Source: CAZTHM01 sp041946825
GTDB lineage: Bacteria; Acidobacteriota; Terriglobia; UBA7540
Assembly (NCBI GenBank): GCA_041946825.1
Contig: JBHGBD010000005.1
Coordinates: 124,001 to 188,000, forward strand
Reading direction: 5' to 3'
Length of the DNA: 64,000 nucleotides
Shown here: positions 29,924-39,005 of the stretch, piece by piece
How the letters are laid out: each line of letters opens with the position of its first letter
Position numbering within the stretch: the first letter of the stretch is position 1
Notes under the pieces: generated by a model
Database searches by the model: none
What the model saw: only the letters and a program-made list of their open reading frames with translations
What the model was told of the DNA's origin: nothing
Made by a program: the position numbers and the translations under genes

Positions 29924-32914
29924 ATGAAGATTCCCGGTGTCAAAACTGGCATTGGATTTTTAGCTGTGGCAGTCGTTGGTTCATCGCTGGCGACCACCGC
30001 CGAGCGCTCTCGCACCGCCGCGCATTACATTGACGACCACGAGGCCGCGAAAGTTCATTTTCGCTACCTCAATTCGCCGACCCCGAACAAATACCTGATC
30101 GAGACCATGGGCGGCGGCGTTGCCCTTCTCGACTACGACGGCGACGGCTGGCTGGATGTGTTCTTCGTGAACGGCGCGGCCCTTGGCAACCCCCAAGCTG
30201 ACACACCACCGCCGGATAAGTCGCCGCCGGAATACTGGAATCGCCTCTTTCGCAATAATCGCGACGGAACCTTCAGCGACGTTACCGAAAAGGCTGGAGT
30301 GAAGGGCCACGGTTACGGGATGGGCGTGGCGTCCGCCGACTACGACAACGATGGGTTCCCGGACCTGTTCATCACCAACTACGGCGACTCAATCCTCTAC
30401 CACAACAATGGCAATGGAACCTTCACGGATGTAACCGCCCAGGCCGGAATTCGGACCGAGGGCTGGAACATGAGCGCGGGATTTCTCGACTACGACAACG
30501 ACGGATATCTCGATCTCTTCATTACGCGCTACCTGGAGTGGAATTTCGCCCTGGGCAAAATGGTCTGCGGTCCGAATATCCCCGGCGGGCGCGCCTATTG
30601 CCACCCCAACGAGTTCAAGGCGATCTCCAACTACCTCTTTCGCAACAACCACGATGGAACGTTCACCGACGTGAGCGAGCCAAGCGGAATCAAGGCCCAT
30701 GCGGGATACGGCCTGGGGGTGTCATTCGGCGATTTCAATAACGATGGCTGGCCCGACATCTACGTCGCCAACGACGCATTCCCGCAATTCCTGTTTAAGA
30801 ATAATGGCAATGGGACATTCAGCGAAGAGGCGGCCCTTGCGGGAGTAGGTTATACGGAGGATGGAAATACATTCTCAGGCATGGGAACTGATTTCGTGGA
30901 CTTGGACAACGATGGATTCCTCGATATTCTGACCACGGCCCTGCCGTACGAATATTTTGCCTTCTTCCACAACAACGGCAACGGGACCTTCGAATACGCG
31001 AGTGTGACTTCCAATCTGGCGGAAATCACGCGTCAGTTTGGCGGCTGGGGCATCCACGCGTTCGATTTCGATGACGATGGCGGCAATGAAGTCTTCATCG
31101 CCACCAGCCACGTGATGGACAACATCGCCGTCACGCAGCCTCACCTTCATTACTTGCAGCCACCCCTGCTGCTCAAGTACCGGAACTCAAGGTTCGTCGA
31201 CATCTCAAGCGAGGCAGGAAACGTCTTCCAGCAGCCCTGGGTGGCGAGGGGCGCGGCTTTCGGCGATCTCGACAACGATGGCGACATCGATATCGTGGTA
31301 TCCGACTACGACGGGCCGGCTCATCTGCTCCGCAACCAGGGGGGAAATCAGCACCACTGGATTGAACTCGATCTGCAGGGAACCAAGAGCAACCGCGACG
31401 CAATCGGCGCCCGAGTGAAACTCACAACCGGCGAGGGAAGGGTCCAATATCGCACCGTCGGCACGACCGGAAGCTATGCGTCCTCAAACGATCGGCGGGT
31501 AGCTTTCGGCATTGGAACGGAGACTACGATCCGTGAAATCGCAATCCGCTGGCCGAGCGGGACTGATCAACGGATCGAAAATCCGGCACCGGGCCAGATA
31601 CTGCGGGTCGTTGAGATGTCGCCTGCGCCACAGAGCAGTTCAGCCGAGATCCCCGTACTGACCGTCTCGGCCGGAAACCCCGCGCCGGGCCCCTTCGGGG
31701 TCGCGCGGCCCGTGGAGAGTGTCGAGGCGAGGAATCGGTATGATTCGGGGTTGTCACTGCTTCGGCAGGGAAGAATCGACGAGGCCGCCGAGGCATTTCG
31801 AGCTGCGATTCGTTCTGATGCTGACTTTGTCGACGCGCACTACGCTTTGGGAGTCGCCCTGAGCCGCATGGGGAAGGAACATCTTCCCGCGGCGGTCGAT
31901 CAATTTCTTGAAGTCTTGCGCTTGAAGCCGGACCATGTGGACGCGCGGGTAGACCTCAGTTTCGTTCTCTCGCAGGAAGGCGACAGCACCGCGGCGGCGG
32001 CGCAGTTGGAGCGAGCCATCAAGGTCGCCCCTACGAATGCCGACCTCTACATTCTGCTTGGAAAGGCCCACTACGAGTCCAACGATTTCCCTAAAGCCAT
32101 CGAGTCATTTCGCCGAGCTCTGGAGCTGAACCCGCGCCTGGGCGCAGCCCACTACGGCATCGGCCTGACGTATTCGAAGGAGCACGACTACCCTCACGCC
32201 ATTCAGGAGTTCACTTCCGCGCTTCAACTGGATCCCGGCGATTCATATTCGCACTTAGAGCTGGGGAAGATTCTGCTCGATCAAGGCGACCCGGCCGAGG
32301 CGTCCAGGCAACTGAATGAGGCGATCCGCCTTCGTCCGAATTCCGCCGAAGCCCATCTGGAATTAGGAAGGCTCTATCGCCGACAGGATGATTCGGTTAG
32401 GGCGGAAACCGAATTCCGCGAAGCCCTGCGGTTACAACCCAACCTCATCGCTGCGACTTACAACCTCGTGTTGCTGCTCCAGTCGCAGGGCCGTAGGGCG
32501 GAAGCCGAGAAGTTGTCCGCGCAAGTTGAATCCGCGCAGCAGTCGAGGGTCGCGTTGGGGAGAGCCAATGCCTTGAACGCTGATGGGATCAAGTTCACCA
32601 ATGAGGGGCACCTTCAAGACGCGTTGGTGGCCTTTCAAAGAGCCCTGGCCGCGGACCCCTCCTTCTTTATGGCAGCTTATAACCAGGGAATTGTTCTGGG
32701 GCGCCTGGGAAAAACCCAGCAGGCCATTGCGGCATTCCGCACCGCCATCCGCTTGCGGCCCGATTTTGTCATGGGACACTACGCGCTCGGACTCCTTCTG
32801 AAGTCCGTCGGCGATCCCTCGGCGGAGGAAGAACTCGCTAAAGCCCGGCTGCTCGAACAGTATGTCGCCCAGCCGCTGGGGCGCGACGTGCTGCGGCCCA
32901 CCGAACTCAAGTAG
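29924..32914 (+). CDS. Exported FG-GAP/VCBS - ASPIC/UnbV - TPR fusion protein
   Basis: 996 aa. After an N-terminal signal the first ~480 residues hold FG-GAP/VCBS repeats with Ca-binding DxDxDG loops ('DYDGDGWLDVFFVNG', 'DYDNDGFPDLFITNY', 'DFNNDGWPDIYVAND', 'DLDNDGDIDIVVSDY'), a seven-bladed propeller of the CRTAC1 type. Then comes an ASPIC/UnbV domain ('SNRDAIGARVKLTTG...YASSNDRRVAFGIG...IRWPSG', ~490-580), a Pro-rich linker and at least nine TPR units to the end. The arrangement is common in Acidobacteriota and Planctomycetota exported proteins; function is unknown, probably adhesion or scaffolding outside the cell. It is convergent with the TPR gene at 32974. Confidence 0.85.
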   Translation: MKIPGVKTGIGFLAVAVVGSSLATTAERSRTAAHYIDDHEAAKVHFRYLNSPTPNKYLIETMGGGVALLDYDGDGWLDVFFVNGAALGNPQADTPPPDKSPPEYWNRLFRNNRDGTFSDVTEKAGVKGHGYGMGVASADYDNDGFPDLFITNYGDSILYHNNGNGTFTDVTAQAGIRTEGWNMSAGFLDYDNDGYLDLFITRYLEWNFALGKMVCGPNIPGGRAYCHPNEFKAISNYLFRNNHDGTFTDVSEPSGIKAHAGYGLGVSFGDFNNDGWPDIYVANDAFPQFLFKNNGNGTFSEEAALAGVGYTEDGNTFSGMGTDFVDLDNDGFLDILTTALPYEYFAFFHNNGNGTFEYASVTSNLAEITRQFGGWGIHAFDFDDDGGNEVFIATSHVMDNIAVTQPHLHYLQPPLLLKYRNSRFVDISSEAGNVFQQPWVARGAAFGDLDNDGDIDIVVSDYDGPAHLLRNQGGNQHHWIELDLQGTKSNRDAIGARVKLTTGEGRVQYRTVGTTGSYASSNDRRVAFGIGTETTIREIAIRWPSGTDQRIENPAPGQILRVVEMSPAPQSSSAEIPVLTVSAGNPAPGPFGVARPVESVEARNRYDSGLSLLRQGRIDEAAEAFRAAIRSDADFVDAHYALGVALSRMGKEHLPAAVDQFLEVLRLKPDHVDARVDLSFVLSQEGDSTAAAAQLERAIKVAPTNADLYILLGKAHYESNDFPKAIESFRRALELNPRLGAAHYGIGLTYSKEHDYPHAIQEFTSALQLDPGDSYSHLELGKILLDQGDPAEASRQLNEAIRLRPNSAEAHLELGRLYRRQDDSVRAETEFREALRLQPNLIAATYNLVLLLQSQGRRAEAEKLSAQVESAQQSRVALGRANALNADGIKFTNEGHLQDALVAFQRALAADPSFFMAAYNQGIVLGRLGKTQQAIAAFRTAIRLRPDFVMGHYALGLLLKSVGDPSAEEELAKARLLEQYVAQPLGRDVLRPTELK

Positions 32915-32973
32915 AAATCACTTGCATTTTGCGTGTTTGCTCCCGGGGACGAATCCGCAATTCGCGGGGAAGA

Positions 32974-34146
32974 TCACTCGGCGGTTTTGAACGCGTCGTA
33001 GAGCGCCTTGTCGCGAACCGTGGGCTGGTTCTTTCTTCCGGCGTTCAATCGATCGACGATCGCCTGCTCGTGCGCGACATCCTCGGAACGGCCAAGCTTT
33101 CCGTACACCCGCAGGAGGGTGATGTGCGCAGGTGGGAACTCCGGTTTGATCCGCGTGACTTCTTCCAGAATGGACGCCGACTTCTCATACTCATTTCGGG
33201 CCTGAGCGAGCAGGCCGATCTGATAGAGGATTTCGTAGTCGTTGGGTCGCGCCGAGATGGCCTTGTTCAGGAGAGCCGCCGCCTCGTCGAGCCGCCCCCT
33301 TTGACGGTAGAGCGACCCGAGCAGACTGACGGCGTTGCTATCGTCGGGATTGAGCGCCAACTCCTGCTCGCACATCTGGATGGAGAGATCCCACTTGAAA
33401 TCGAAGAAGTAGGCAAAGGCGAGCTGGACGTGTACCTCGGGGAGTTTGGGATTGATCTCAAGCGCCCGCGTAAGTTCCTGGATCGCCCGCTTGTGATCCA
33501 GCCTCGCCAGATAATACGACCCGACGATCAAATGGGCTTCCGCCGAATCGACATCACGAAGTGACGTAACAATCGGCTCAGCCTTGTCCAATTGATTGAC
33601 CCGGATGTAGGCGGAAGCGAGCGTATAGGCCACGCCCGGGTCCTGGGGATTGGCGCTCCGAACCGTTTCGAGCTGGGCGATTCCCTCCGGCAGGCGATTG
33701 AGCTTCAGCAGGCAAAGGCCGAGGAGGCTGCGCGCCAAAAGATTCGAGGGCTGGGCGTCCACGATCCTCACCAGCTCAACCTGCGCGGGGCCGAATTGAC
33801 CCGCGCGCATCTGAGCGATGCCAAGGTTCAGACGGACAGCGTGTTGCGCGGGGTCAATCTTGAGGGCGTCCTCAAGACATTGGATCGCGCGGCCGGATTG
33901 GCCCAATTGGGAATAGACCAGCCCCAAATTCGAAAGGGCGTCTACACGCCGGGGCGCGAGCCGGAGAGCTGTCTCATAAGCTTGGCGCGCCCCCTCCAGG
34001 TCGCCCTTCTGCTGCAACTCCACGCCACGATTGAACGCCAACTCGGCCCGACGATTCGCGGTCTGGCCGCCCGCCGGAATACATGTTCCCATCAAGGCGA
34101 GCACGACAACCGTCCATCGCCCACGAATTTTCACGGCGAGATTCAC
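32974..34146 (-). CDS. Exported TPR-repeat protein at the end of the hydrolase gene run
   Basis: 390 aa with a signal peptide (hydrophobic stretch 'WTVVVLALMGTCIPAGGQ') and ten or so TPR units ('AELAFNRGVELQQKGDLEGARQAY', 'PEVHVQLAFAYFFDFKWDLSIQM'). It begins 20 bases after the stop of the hydrolase-like gene at 34167 and is in the same direction, so it is most likely the last gene of the same transcript. As a periplasmic scaffold it could organise the exported enzymes, but that is inference from gene order only. Confidence 0.82.
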   Translation of the reverse strand: MNLAVKIRGRWTVVVLALMGTCIPAGGQTANRRAELAFNRGVELQQKGDLEGARQAYETALRLAPRRVDALSNLGLVYSQLGQSGRAIQCLEDALKIDPAQHAVRLNLGIAQMRAGQFGPAQVELVRIVDAQPSNLLARSLLGLCLLKLNRLPEGIAQLETVRSANPQDPGVAYTLASAYIRVNQLDKAEPIVTSLRDVDSAEAHLIVGSYYLARLDHKRAIQELTRALEINPKLPEVHVQLAFAYFFDFKWDLSIQMCEQELALNPDDSNAVSLLGSLYRQRGRLDEAAALLNKAISARPNDYEILYQIGLLAQARNEYEKSASILEEVTRIKPEFPPAHITLLRVYGKLGRSEDVAHEQAIVDRLNAGRKNQPTVRDKALYDAFKTAE

Positions 34147-34166
34147 GCTCCCATTCTAGCAGGAAT

Positions 34167-35645
34167 CTAGGGGCGCTTGATTCGCAGCGCGATGTCCACG
34201 GCATGTTTGGGAGTGGCGAATATCCGGTCTCCTCCGTGGTGAGTGAAGGTCTCGCTCTGCACTATCGCGCCGGTGGCGGGCTCGACCCAGTCGGCCTTGT
34301 ACGTGCCACTCGGGAGGAAAATCTCCAGGTTTTCCTTGTAGTTTCCGGGTTGGACCTCGTAGGAGCTTGTCCCATCTTCCTTATATTTACTGTGATGATG
34401 GTAGAAAGCGTATTGCTTCCCCGTCTCGCTCACTCCACGGGAGAAAACTCCTGGCGGAATCCCGCTGACCACATAAGTTTTGTCGGGGCTCATCTTCAAG
34501 AAATCGAAGCTGTAGATAAACTCTCTCAGACCCTTCAGAGCGGTCAGAATCTGGTGATTGTCGGGAGTCTTTCCCGCGGGATTTTCCGCGGTGTAGTTTC
34601 CGTTCAGATGGTTAAAGCTCCCTCCGCCGCCTACGATGAATTCCCAGGCTTCGACGCGCGAATCGGCAACGGCATCTCCGCGATACCAGATCGGATACCA
34701 ATCGGTTTCGTTGAACTCGATCGGCTTGCTGTGTGTGTATTCGAGTTCGAGGCCGCGCATGCCTCCCATCTGAAAACCCGCCTGCCATACATATTGCATC
34801 ACCAGCACATTAACCTTCGGGGTGCCCGATAAGTCGAGCGGCCCGCCCACCGGGCCTTCCACCTGCACGGCAAGGAGATGCTTCTTGGGCAGGGCTTTCT
34901 CGGTTTCGACCACCACGTCCGCCAGGTGGCTCACCCACGCTCCAGCCTCGTCGAGCGGTGTGGGCGGATGGCCGATGTCCGGAGCCTCGTCGCAGATTTC
35001 CAGGATGACGTTGTCATAAGCGTTGACTTCCTGGGTGATTTTGCGGACATAGTCACTCTCGCGCCGCACCACATCCGGGTGTTTGAGTGTCTGGGCGTCC
35101 TGGTAAGGGCACTTCCCTTCTCCCTGGATATTGTTTTCGTAATACAACGGCGAGATAGGCCAGGTATCGGAATACTGCGCGTTGAAAAAGCAGATCTCCA
35201 CCACGATGCCCCGCTCGCCCGCCTTGGTAATGAAATCCTTGAGGCGCTCGAAATACGCCGGATTCCATTTATCGAGGTCAAATTTGTTGCCGCCGTGCAA
35301 GTAGCCCGGCACGTCGGTCTGCTGCCACGGGAGTACCAGGGCTTGCGGCTTCGGACCGAGCGGATTGCCGTCGGCGAATTTCCCGATCGGCTCGAACATC
35401 GCGCCCGCGTAAATGCGCGTGTAGTTCATTCCGTAGGATTTCAACTCGTCGAAGTACCTGACGTAGTCGAAATCCTTGTTGATGACACCGCCATAGTGTT
35501 CGGCGGAGGTAATCAGGACGGTCGGTTGGCCGTTGAAGAGGTAATAGTGGGGATTGGCGGGGTGCAGCTTAATCGCTTCCGCGCGCCCGGAGCCCGGGGC
35601 GAAGATCAGAATGAATCCCAAGACGAAACCGAGAGGCCTCGACAT
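34167..35645 (-). CDS. Exported DUF4038/GH140-like barrel protein, type A (copy 1)
   Basis: About 492 aa from the ATG at 35645 (GGAGATTAATGAG before it); the frame extends upstream but that part overlaps the next gene and is not coding. Sec signal: 'FVLGFILIFAPGSG'. The mature protein begins 'KLHPANPHYYLFNGQPT', then 'SAEHYG' and 'YGMNYTRIYAGAMFEP', a barrel opening like that of DUF4038/GH140 proteins. Candidate catalytic residues are Asp219-Glu220 in 'DNVILEICDE' and Glu313 in 'KPIEFNETDWYP'. A C-terminal beta domain follows ('LPSGTYKADWVEPATG'). It is a tandem duplicate of the gene at 35680. Substrate unknown. Confidence 0.72.
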   Translation of the reverse strand: MSRPLGFVLGFILIFAPGSGRAEAIKLHPANPHYYLFNGQPTVLITSAEHYGGVINKDFDYVRYFDELKSYGMNYTRIYAGAMFEPIGKFADGNPLGPKPQALVLPWQQTDVPGYLHGGNKFDLDKWNPAYFERLKDFITKAGERGIVVEICFFNAQYSDTWPISPLYYENNIQGEGKCPYQDAQTLKHPDVVRRESDYVRKITQEVNAYDNVILEICDEAPDIGHPPTPLDEAGAWVSHLADVVVETEKALPKKHLLAVQVEGPVGGPLDLSGTPKVNVLVMQYVWQAGFQMGGMRGLELEYTHSKPIEFNETDWYPIWYRGDAVADSRVEAWEFIVGGGGSFNHLNGNYTAENPAGKTPDNHQILTALKGLREFIYSFDFLKMSPDKTYVVSGIPPGVFSRGVSETGKQYAFYHHHSKYKEDGTSSYEVQPGNYKENLEIFLPSGTYKADWVEPATGAIVQSETFTHHGGDRIFATPKHAVDIALRIKRP

Positions 35646-35679
35646 CTCATTAATCTCCTTCCTGTTTGCCCGTAAAGCG

Positions 35680-37212
35680 TCAGATTCCTTTGATCCGCAA
35701 AGCGACATCCACGGAATGCCGGGGCGACGTGACGGTGTACTTCCCTCCCTTGTGGGTGATCGTCGAGGAGTTGATCGTTGAACCCGTCGCAGGATCCACC
35801 CAGTCAGCCCGGTAGTTTCCGGCGGGCAGATCGAGGACGAGGTTTTCGACATAGTTTCCTGGAATCGCGCGATACCCGTGCCCGCGGCCCATCACGACAC
35901 TGTGGTGAAGGTAAAACGCATATTGCTTTCCGGGTTCACTGATCCCGCGGCACACCGCGCCAGGAGATGCGCCACCCACAACAAACTTCCTGTCCTGCCG
36001 CATCTTGACGAAATCGAAACCCTGGATGAAATCCTTCAGGATCTTGAGCCCGGCAAGGAGCTTGTGATTGTCGGGAGTATCCCCCCTGGGATTTTCAGCC
36101 GTAAACAGGCCATTCAACTGGTTGAAGCTCGCGCCGCCTCCCACCATGAATTCCCAGGCCTCAACGCGTGAATCCGCGATCTTGTCGTCCTCATAATCGA
36201 GCGGGTAGTAGTACGTTTCGTTCATCTCGATCGGCTTGTTATGTTGATACTCGAGGTCGAGCGCCTTGATGCCCCCCATCTGATCCATTCCGCCCGCCTG
36301 CACGTACTGGCCGACGATGACGGAGAGGTTAGGGCTTCCCGAAAAATCGATGGGCCCTCCGGCCGGACCCTCGACCTCCTGGGCGATCAGGTGTTTCTTG
36401 GGAAGATTCCTCTCCGCTTCGGCAGCGACTTCGATCAAGCGCCCGACCCAGGGCCCCGCTTCGTCAAAAGGCGTGAACAGCGCCGGCTCGTCGCAGATTT
36501 CCAGAATCACGTTGTCGAACTCATTGACCTCTTGCGTGATCTTCCGGACATAATCGGACTCGCGCTTCACCACATCCGGACACTTGAGCGTCTGCGCGTC
36601 GCGGAACGTACACTTGCCCTCTCCCTGAATATTGTTCTCGTGATAGAGGGGAGAGAGCGGCCAGGTGTCCGAGTACTGCGCGTTGAAGAAGCAAATCTCC
36701 ACGATAATTCCGCGCTCTCCGGCCTTGATGATGAAATCCTTCAGGCGCGTGAAATACTCCGGGTCCCAGCGGTCGAGGTCGAATTTGTTTCCGCAAAAGA
36801 GATAACCCGGTTGAGAGCTCCGGGCCCACGGCACAATCAAACTCCACGGTCTCGGCCCCAGGGTGTTCCCGGGAAGGAATTTGCCTTGCGGCTCGAACAT
36901 GGCGCCGGGATAAATGCGCGTGTAGTTGAGGCCGTACGACCTCAGCATGTCGAAGTAGGCCACGTAGTCGAAATCTTTGTTGATCATCGCCCCGTAATGT
37001 TCGGCGGAGGTGATCAGAATCGTCGGCTTTCCCTGGTAGATGAGGTAGTGCGGATTTTCCGGGTGGATTCGAATCGGTCCGCCCGGAGTTTCTGCCGGGT
37101 CTGCCGCGGCGGCGGGCGGAATGAACCCACTGAGAAATAACCAGCCCGCCGCCCAGAATATGACCGCCGCTAGACGATACCACCCGCCTGATTGACGTGA
37201 GGACTCGCGCAT
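35680..37212 (-). CDS. Exported DUF4038/GH140-like barrel protein, type A (copy 2)
   Basis: About 510 aa from the ATG at 37212, with GGAGG 8 bases upstream. Signal peptide up to 'FIPPAAAADP'. It is a close paralogue of the protein at 34167: 'RIHPENPHYLIYQGKPT', 'SAEHYGAMINKDFDYV', 'LNYTRIYPGAMFEPQGKF', 'DNVILEICDEP' (Asp241, Glu242), 'KPIEMNETYYYP' (Glu329, Glu332), and a matching C-terminal domain. The pair is a tandem duplication with 34 bases between genes. The gene starts 23 bases after the stop of the DUF5060 gene, so all are likely on one transcript. Hydrolysis of a glycoside bond is expected from the fold, but not shown. Confidence 0.72.
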   Translation of the reverse strand: MRESSRQSGGWYRLAAVIFWAAGWLFLSGFIPPAAAADPAETPGGPIRIHPENPHYLIYQGKPTILITSAEHYGAMINKDFDYVAYFDMLRSYGLNYTRIYPGAMFEPQGKFLPGNTLGPRPWSLIVPWARSSQPGYLFCGNKFDLDRWDPEYFTRLKDFIIKAGERGIIVEICFFNAQYSDTWPLSPLYHENNIQGEGKCTFRDAQTLKCPDVVKRESDYVRKITQEVNEFDNVILEICDEPALFTPFDEAGPWVGRLIEVAAEAERNLPKKHLIAQEVEGPAGGPIDFSGSPNLSVIVGQYVQAGGMDQMGGIKALDLEYQHNKPIEMNETYYYPLDYEDDKIADSRVEAWEFMVGGGASFNQLNGLFTAENPRGDTPDNHKLLAGLKILKDFIQGFDFVKMRQDRKFVVGGASPGAVCRGISEPGKQYAFYLHHSVVMGRGHGYRAIPGNYVENLVLDLPAGNYRADWVDPATGSTINSSTITHKGGKYTVTSPRHSVDVALRIKGI

Positions 37213-37235
37213 CTTCAATACCTCCAGAAGGATTC

Positions 37236-38948
37236 TCATTTCGCCTTCTGCAGCAGCAATGCCCAATCCATCCAGCCGGGGGGAGTGGGAATCTTCCACG
37301 ACGACCCCTGAACCTGAGGCAGCGGAACAACTTCCCCGGTGGTCGCGCTGAACCATTTGGCGTTGTAGGTCCCCGGCTCGAGTTTGACCGTAATATCGCC
37401 GCATACGTCCTGGAACCCGAAGTGCTCCACATTGACGCAGTTCGGGCGGATCGGAATGTACACCGCATAGATCTCGCCGGGCTTGGCCAGGCAAAAAGCC
37501 GGCTTGTTGACCAGCTCGTCGTGCGGTTCGGTTTTCCACCACTCGAAGCTGGTGAAGAAATCCACCATGCGCTCGTAGCCCTTCAACATGACCATGGTGT
37601 CGTCGCCGCGCCCGTTGATCCAGCCGCCCCCCGAGTCGGGCCAGACGTTCGTACCACGGCGGCAACTCTCCCCCGCGGTACCGTAAGCGCCGGCCATGGC
37701 AATCTCCCACGCCATCTGGCGCAAGGTTTCCGCGGATTCCAGGGGCGGCGCGGGCGCCCAGTGCGGGTAGTGGTCTTCATACCCGTACTCTTCGTTCGTC
37801 TGCGGGATGATGCGGCCCGTTCTCTTCTGAATTTCACGCTCGTCGAGCATGAGGGCATGCTGCTTGCGCGTCCAGTTCTGGATGGAAGTAAACCCGAACC
37901 AGTCGGAGGCACGATCCTGATGCTGCCGATACACAGGGTGGCTGGAGGCAAGGTGCTTGTACGGGTCCCACCCCATGATGAGGGTCCCCGTCTCGTGCGC
38001 CCACTTCTCATCGCGGAAACTGTCGAGATCGTCTCCCAGGTCGTAGTTGAGGTTGGAGTAGGCGCTCAGGCGCGCGACCGCATAGCGGATGTACCGGTGC
38101 TCGTCTTCACTGCCGGCGGCTGCCTGGGCATGGTGGGTGGAGATGTCCAGGATCGCCGAGATGATCACGTCGCGTTCGCGGGCGTAACGCATCATCCGGT
38201 CCCACCTCTGCCAGTAAGGAATATTAAAGCGCGTGAAGTCGATTCCCGGGGAGTCGAGGTTTTCCGGCTTTTCGGCAGGCCAGGGCCGCAAGTAGGGGGA
38301 GAAATCGCCGCCCGGCATCACCGGTTCGCCCCACAGGGTTTCGGTGGCGCCGGAAATAAGCGCCCGGACGCGGTTGATCTTCATCCCATGCAGGCGGTCG
38401 ATGATATTGTTGACGATGCGATCTTCCTTCCATCCCATCAGCCAGAAGGCCGTCGTGCCGTTAAAGAAGTAGTGCTCCCCCGTTCCCTCCCAGATGAAAT
38501 GCCAGGGGTACTTGGGATCGACGCGGACAGGGCCGCGGCGGTGGCCGTCGGTAGCGCGAAAGCTGCCGGTATTCGTCTTGGTGTATGCCCCTTGCCGATA
38601 CGTAATTGAATAGGCGTACTCGCCAGGCGCGGAGGGCATGAACCGGACGCGATAGACGCTGCCATCGGGGGAATCACAAAAGCCATCCACCGACAGCCGC
38701 TTGCTTTCGCCCGTTTTCCCGAACTGCGCTTCCACGGCGACGTCGGTGAACGGGTTCCTGGCGTCCGGGGAAGCCACGTTGATCGTGACCTCCACAAAAT
38801 CGTAGGCCTCCACGTCGGAGGCGGACAGCGAGAAGCTGACGTTCGCCGGCGCGGCAAGGGCCGAGCCCACCGACACCGCCACCACCAGCCAGAGCGTCAC
38901 GCAGAATCCCCAAAACGCCGGTTTCATCACTCTTAATCTCAGGAACAT
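37236..38948 (-). CDS. Exported DUF5060-DUF4038 protein, type B (copy 1)
   Basis: 570 aa; the ATG at 38948 has AAGGAG seven bases upstream. Signal peptide up to 'VGSALA'. An N-terminal beta-sandwich of the DUF5060 kind covers about residues 35-125 ('EAYDFVEVTINV...FGKTGESKRLSVDGF...YRVRFMPSAPGEYAYSI'). A barrel follows from 'PKYPWHFIWEGTGEHYFFNGTTAFWLMGWKE'. Likely catalytic residues are Asp in 'NYDLGDDLDSFRDE' and Glu in 'QTNEEYGYEDHYP'. A C-terminal domain ends 'WMDWALLLQKAK'. DUF5060 is the usual N-terminal partner of DUF4038 in exported carbohydrate-active proteins. The substrate cannot be inferred. Confidence 0.75.
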   Translation of the reverse strand: MFLRLRVMKPAFWGFCVTLWLVVAVSVGSALAAPANVSFSLSASDVEAYDFVEVTINVASPDARNPFTDVAVEAQFGKTGESKRLSVDGFCDSPDGSVYRVRFMPSAPGEYAYSITYRQGAYTKTNTGSFRATDGHRRGPVRVDPKYPWHFIWEGTGEHYFFNGTTAFWLMGWKEDRIVNNIIDRLHGMKINRVRALISGATETLWGEPVMPGGDFSPYLRPWPAEKPENLDSPGIDFTRFNIPYWQRWDRMMRYARERDVIISAILDISTHHAQAAAGSEDEHRYIRYAVARLSAYSNLNYDLGDDLDSFRDEKWAHETGTLIMGWDPYKHLASSHPVYRQHQDRASDWFGFTSIQNWTRKQHALMLDEREIQKRTGRIIPQTNEEYGYEDHYPHWAPAPPLESAETLRQMAWEIAMAGAYGTAGESCRRGTNVWPDSGGGWINGRGDDTMVMLKGYERMVDFFTSFEWWKTEPHDELVNKPAFCLAKPGEIYAVYIPIRPNCVNVEHFGFQDVCGDITVKLEPGTYNAKWFSATTGEVVPLPQVQGSSWKIPTPPGWMDWALLLQKAK

Positions 38949-39005
38949 TGTTTGGCTCCTTTTACTGAATCGTTTGCGCCCCGGGCCTTCACGGATGCCT
39001 TGCCA

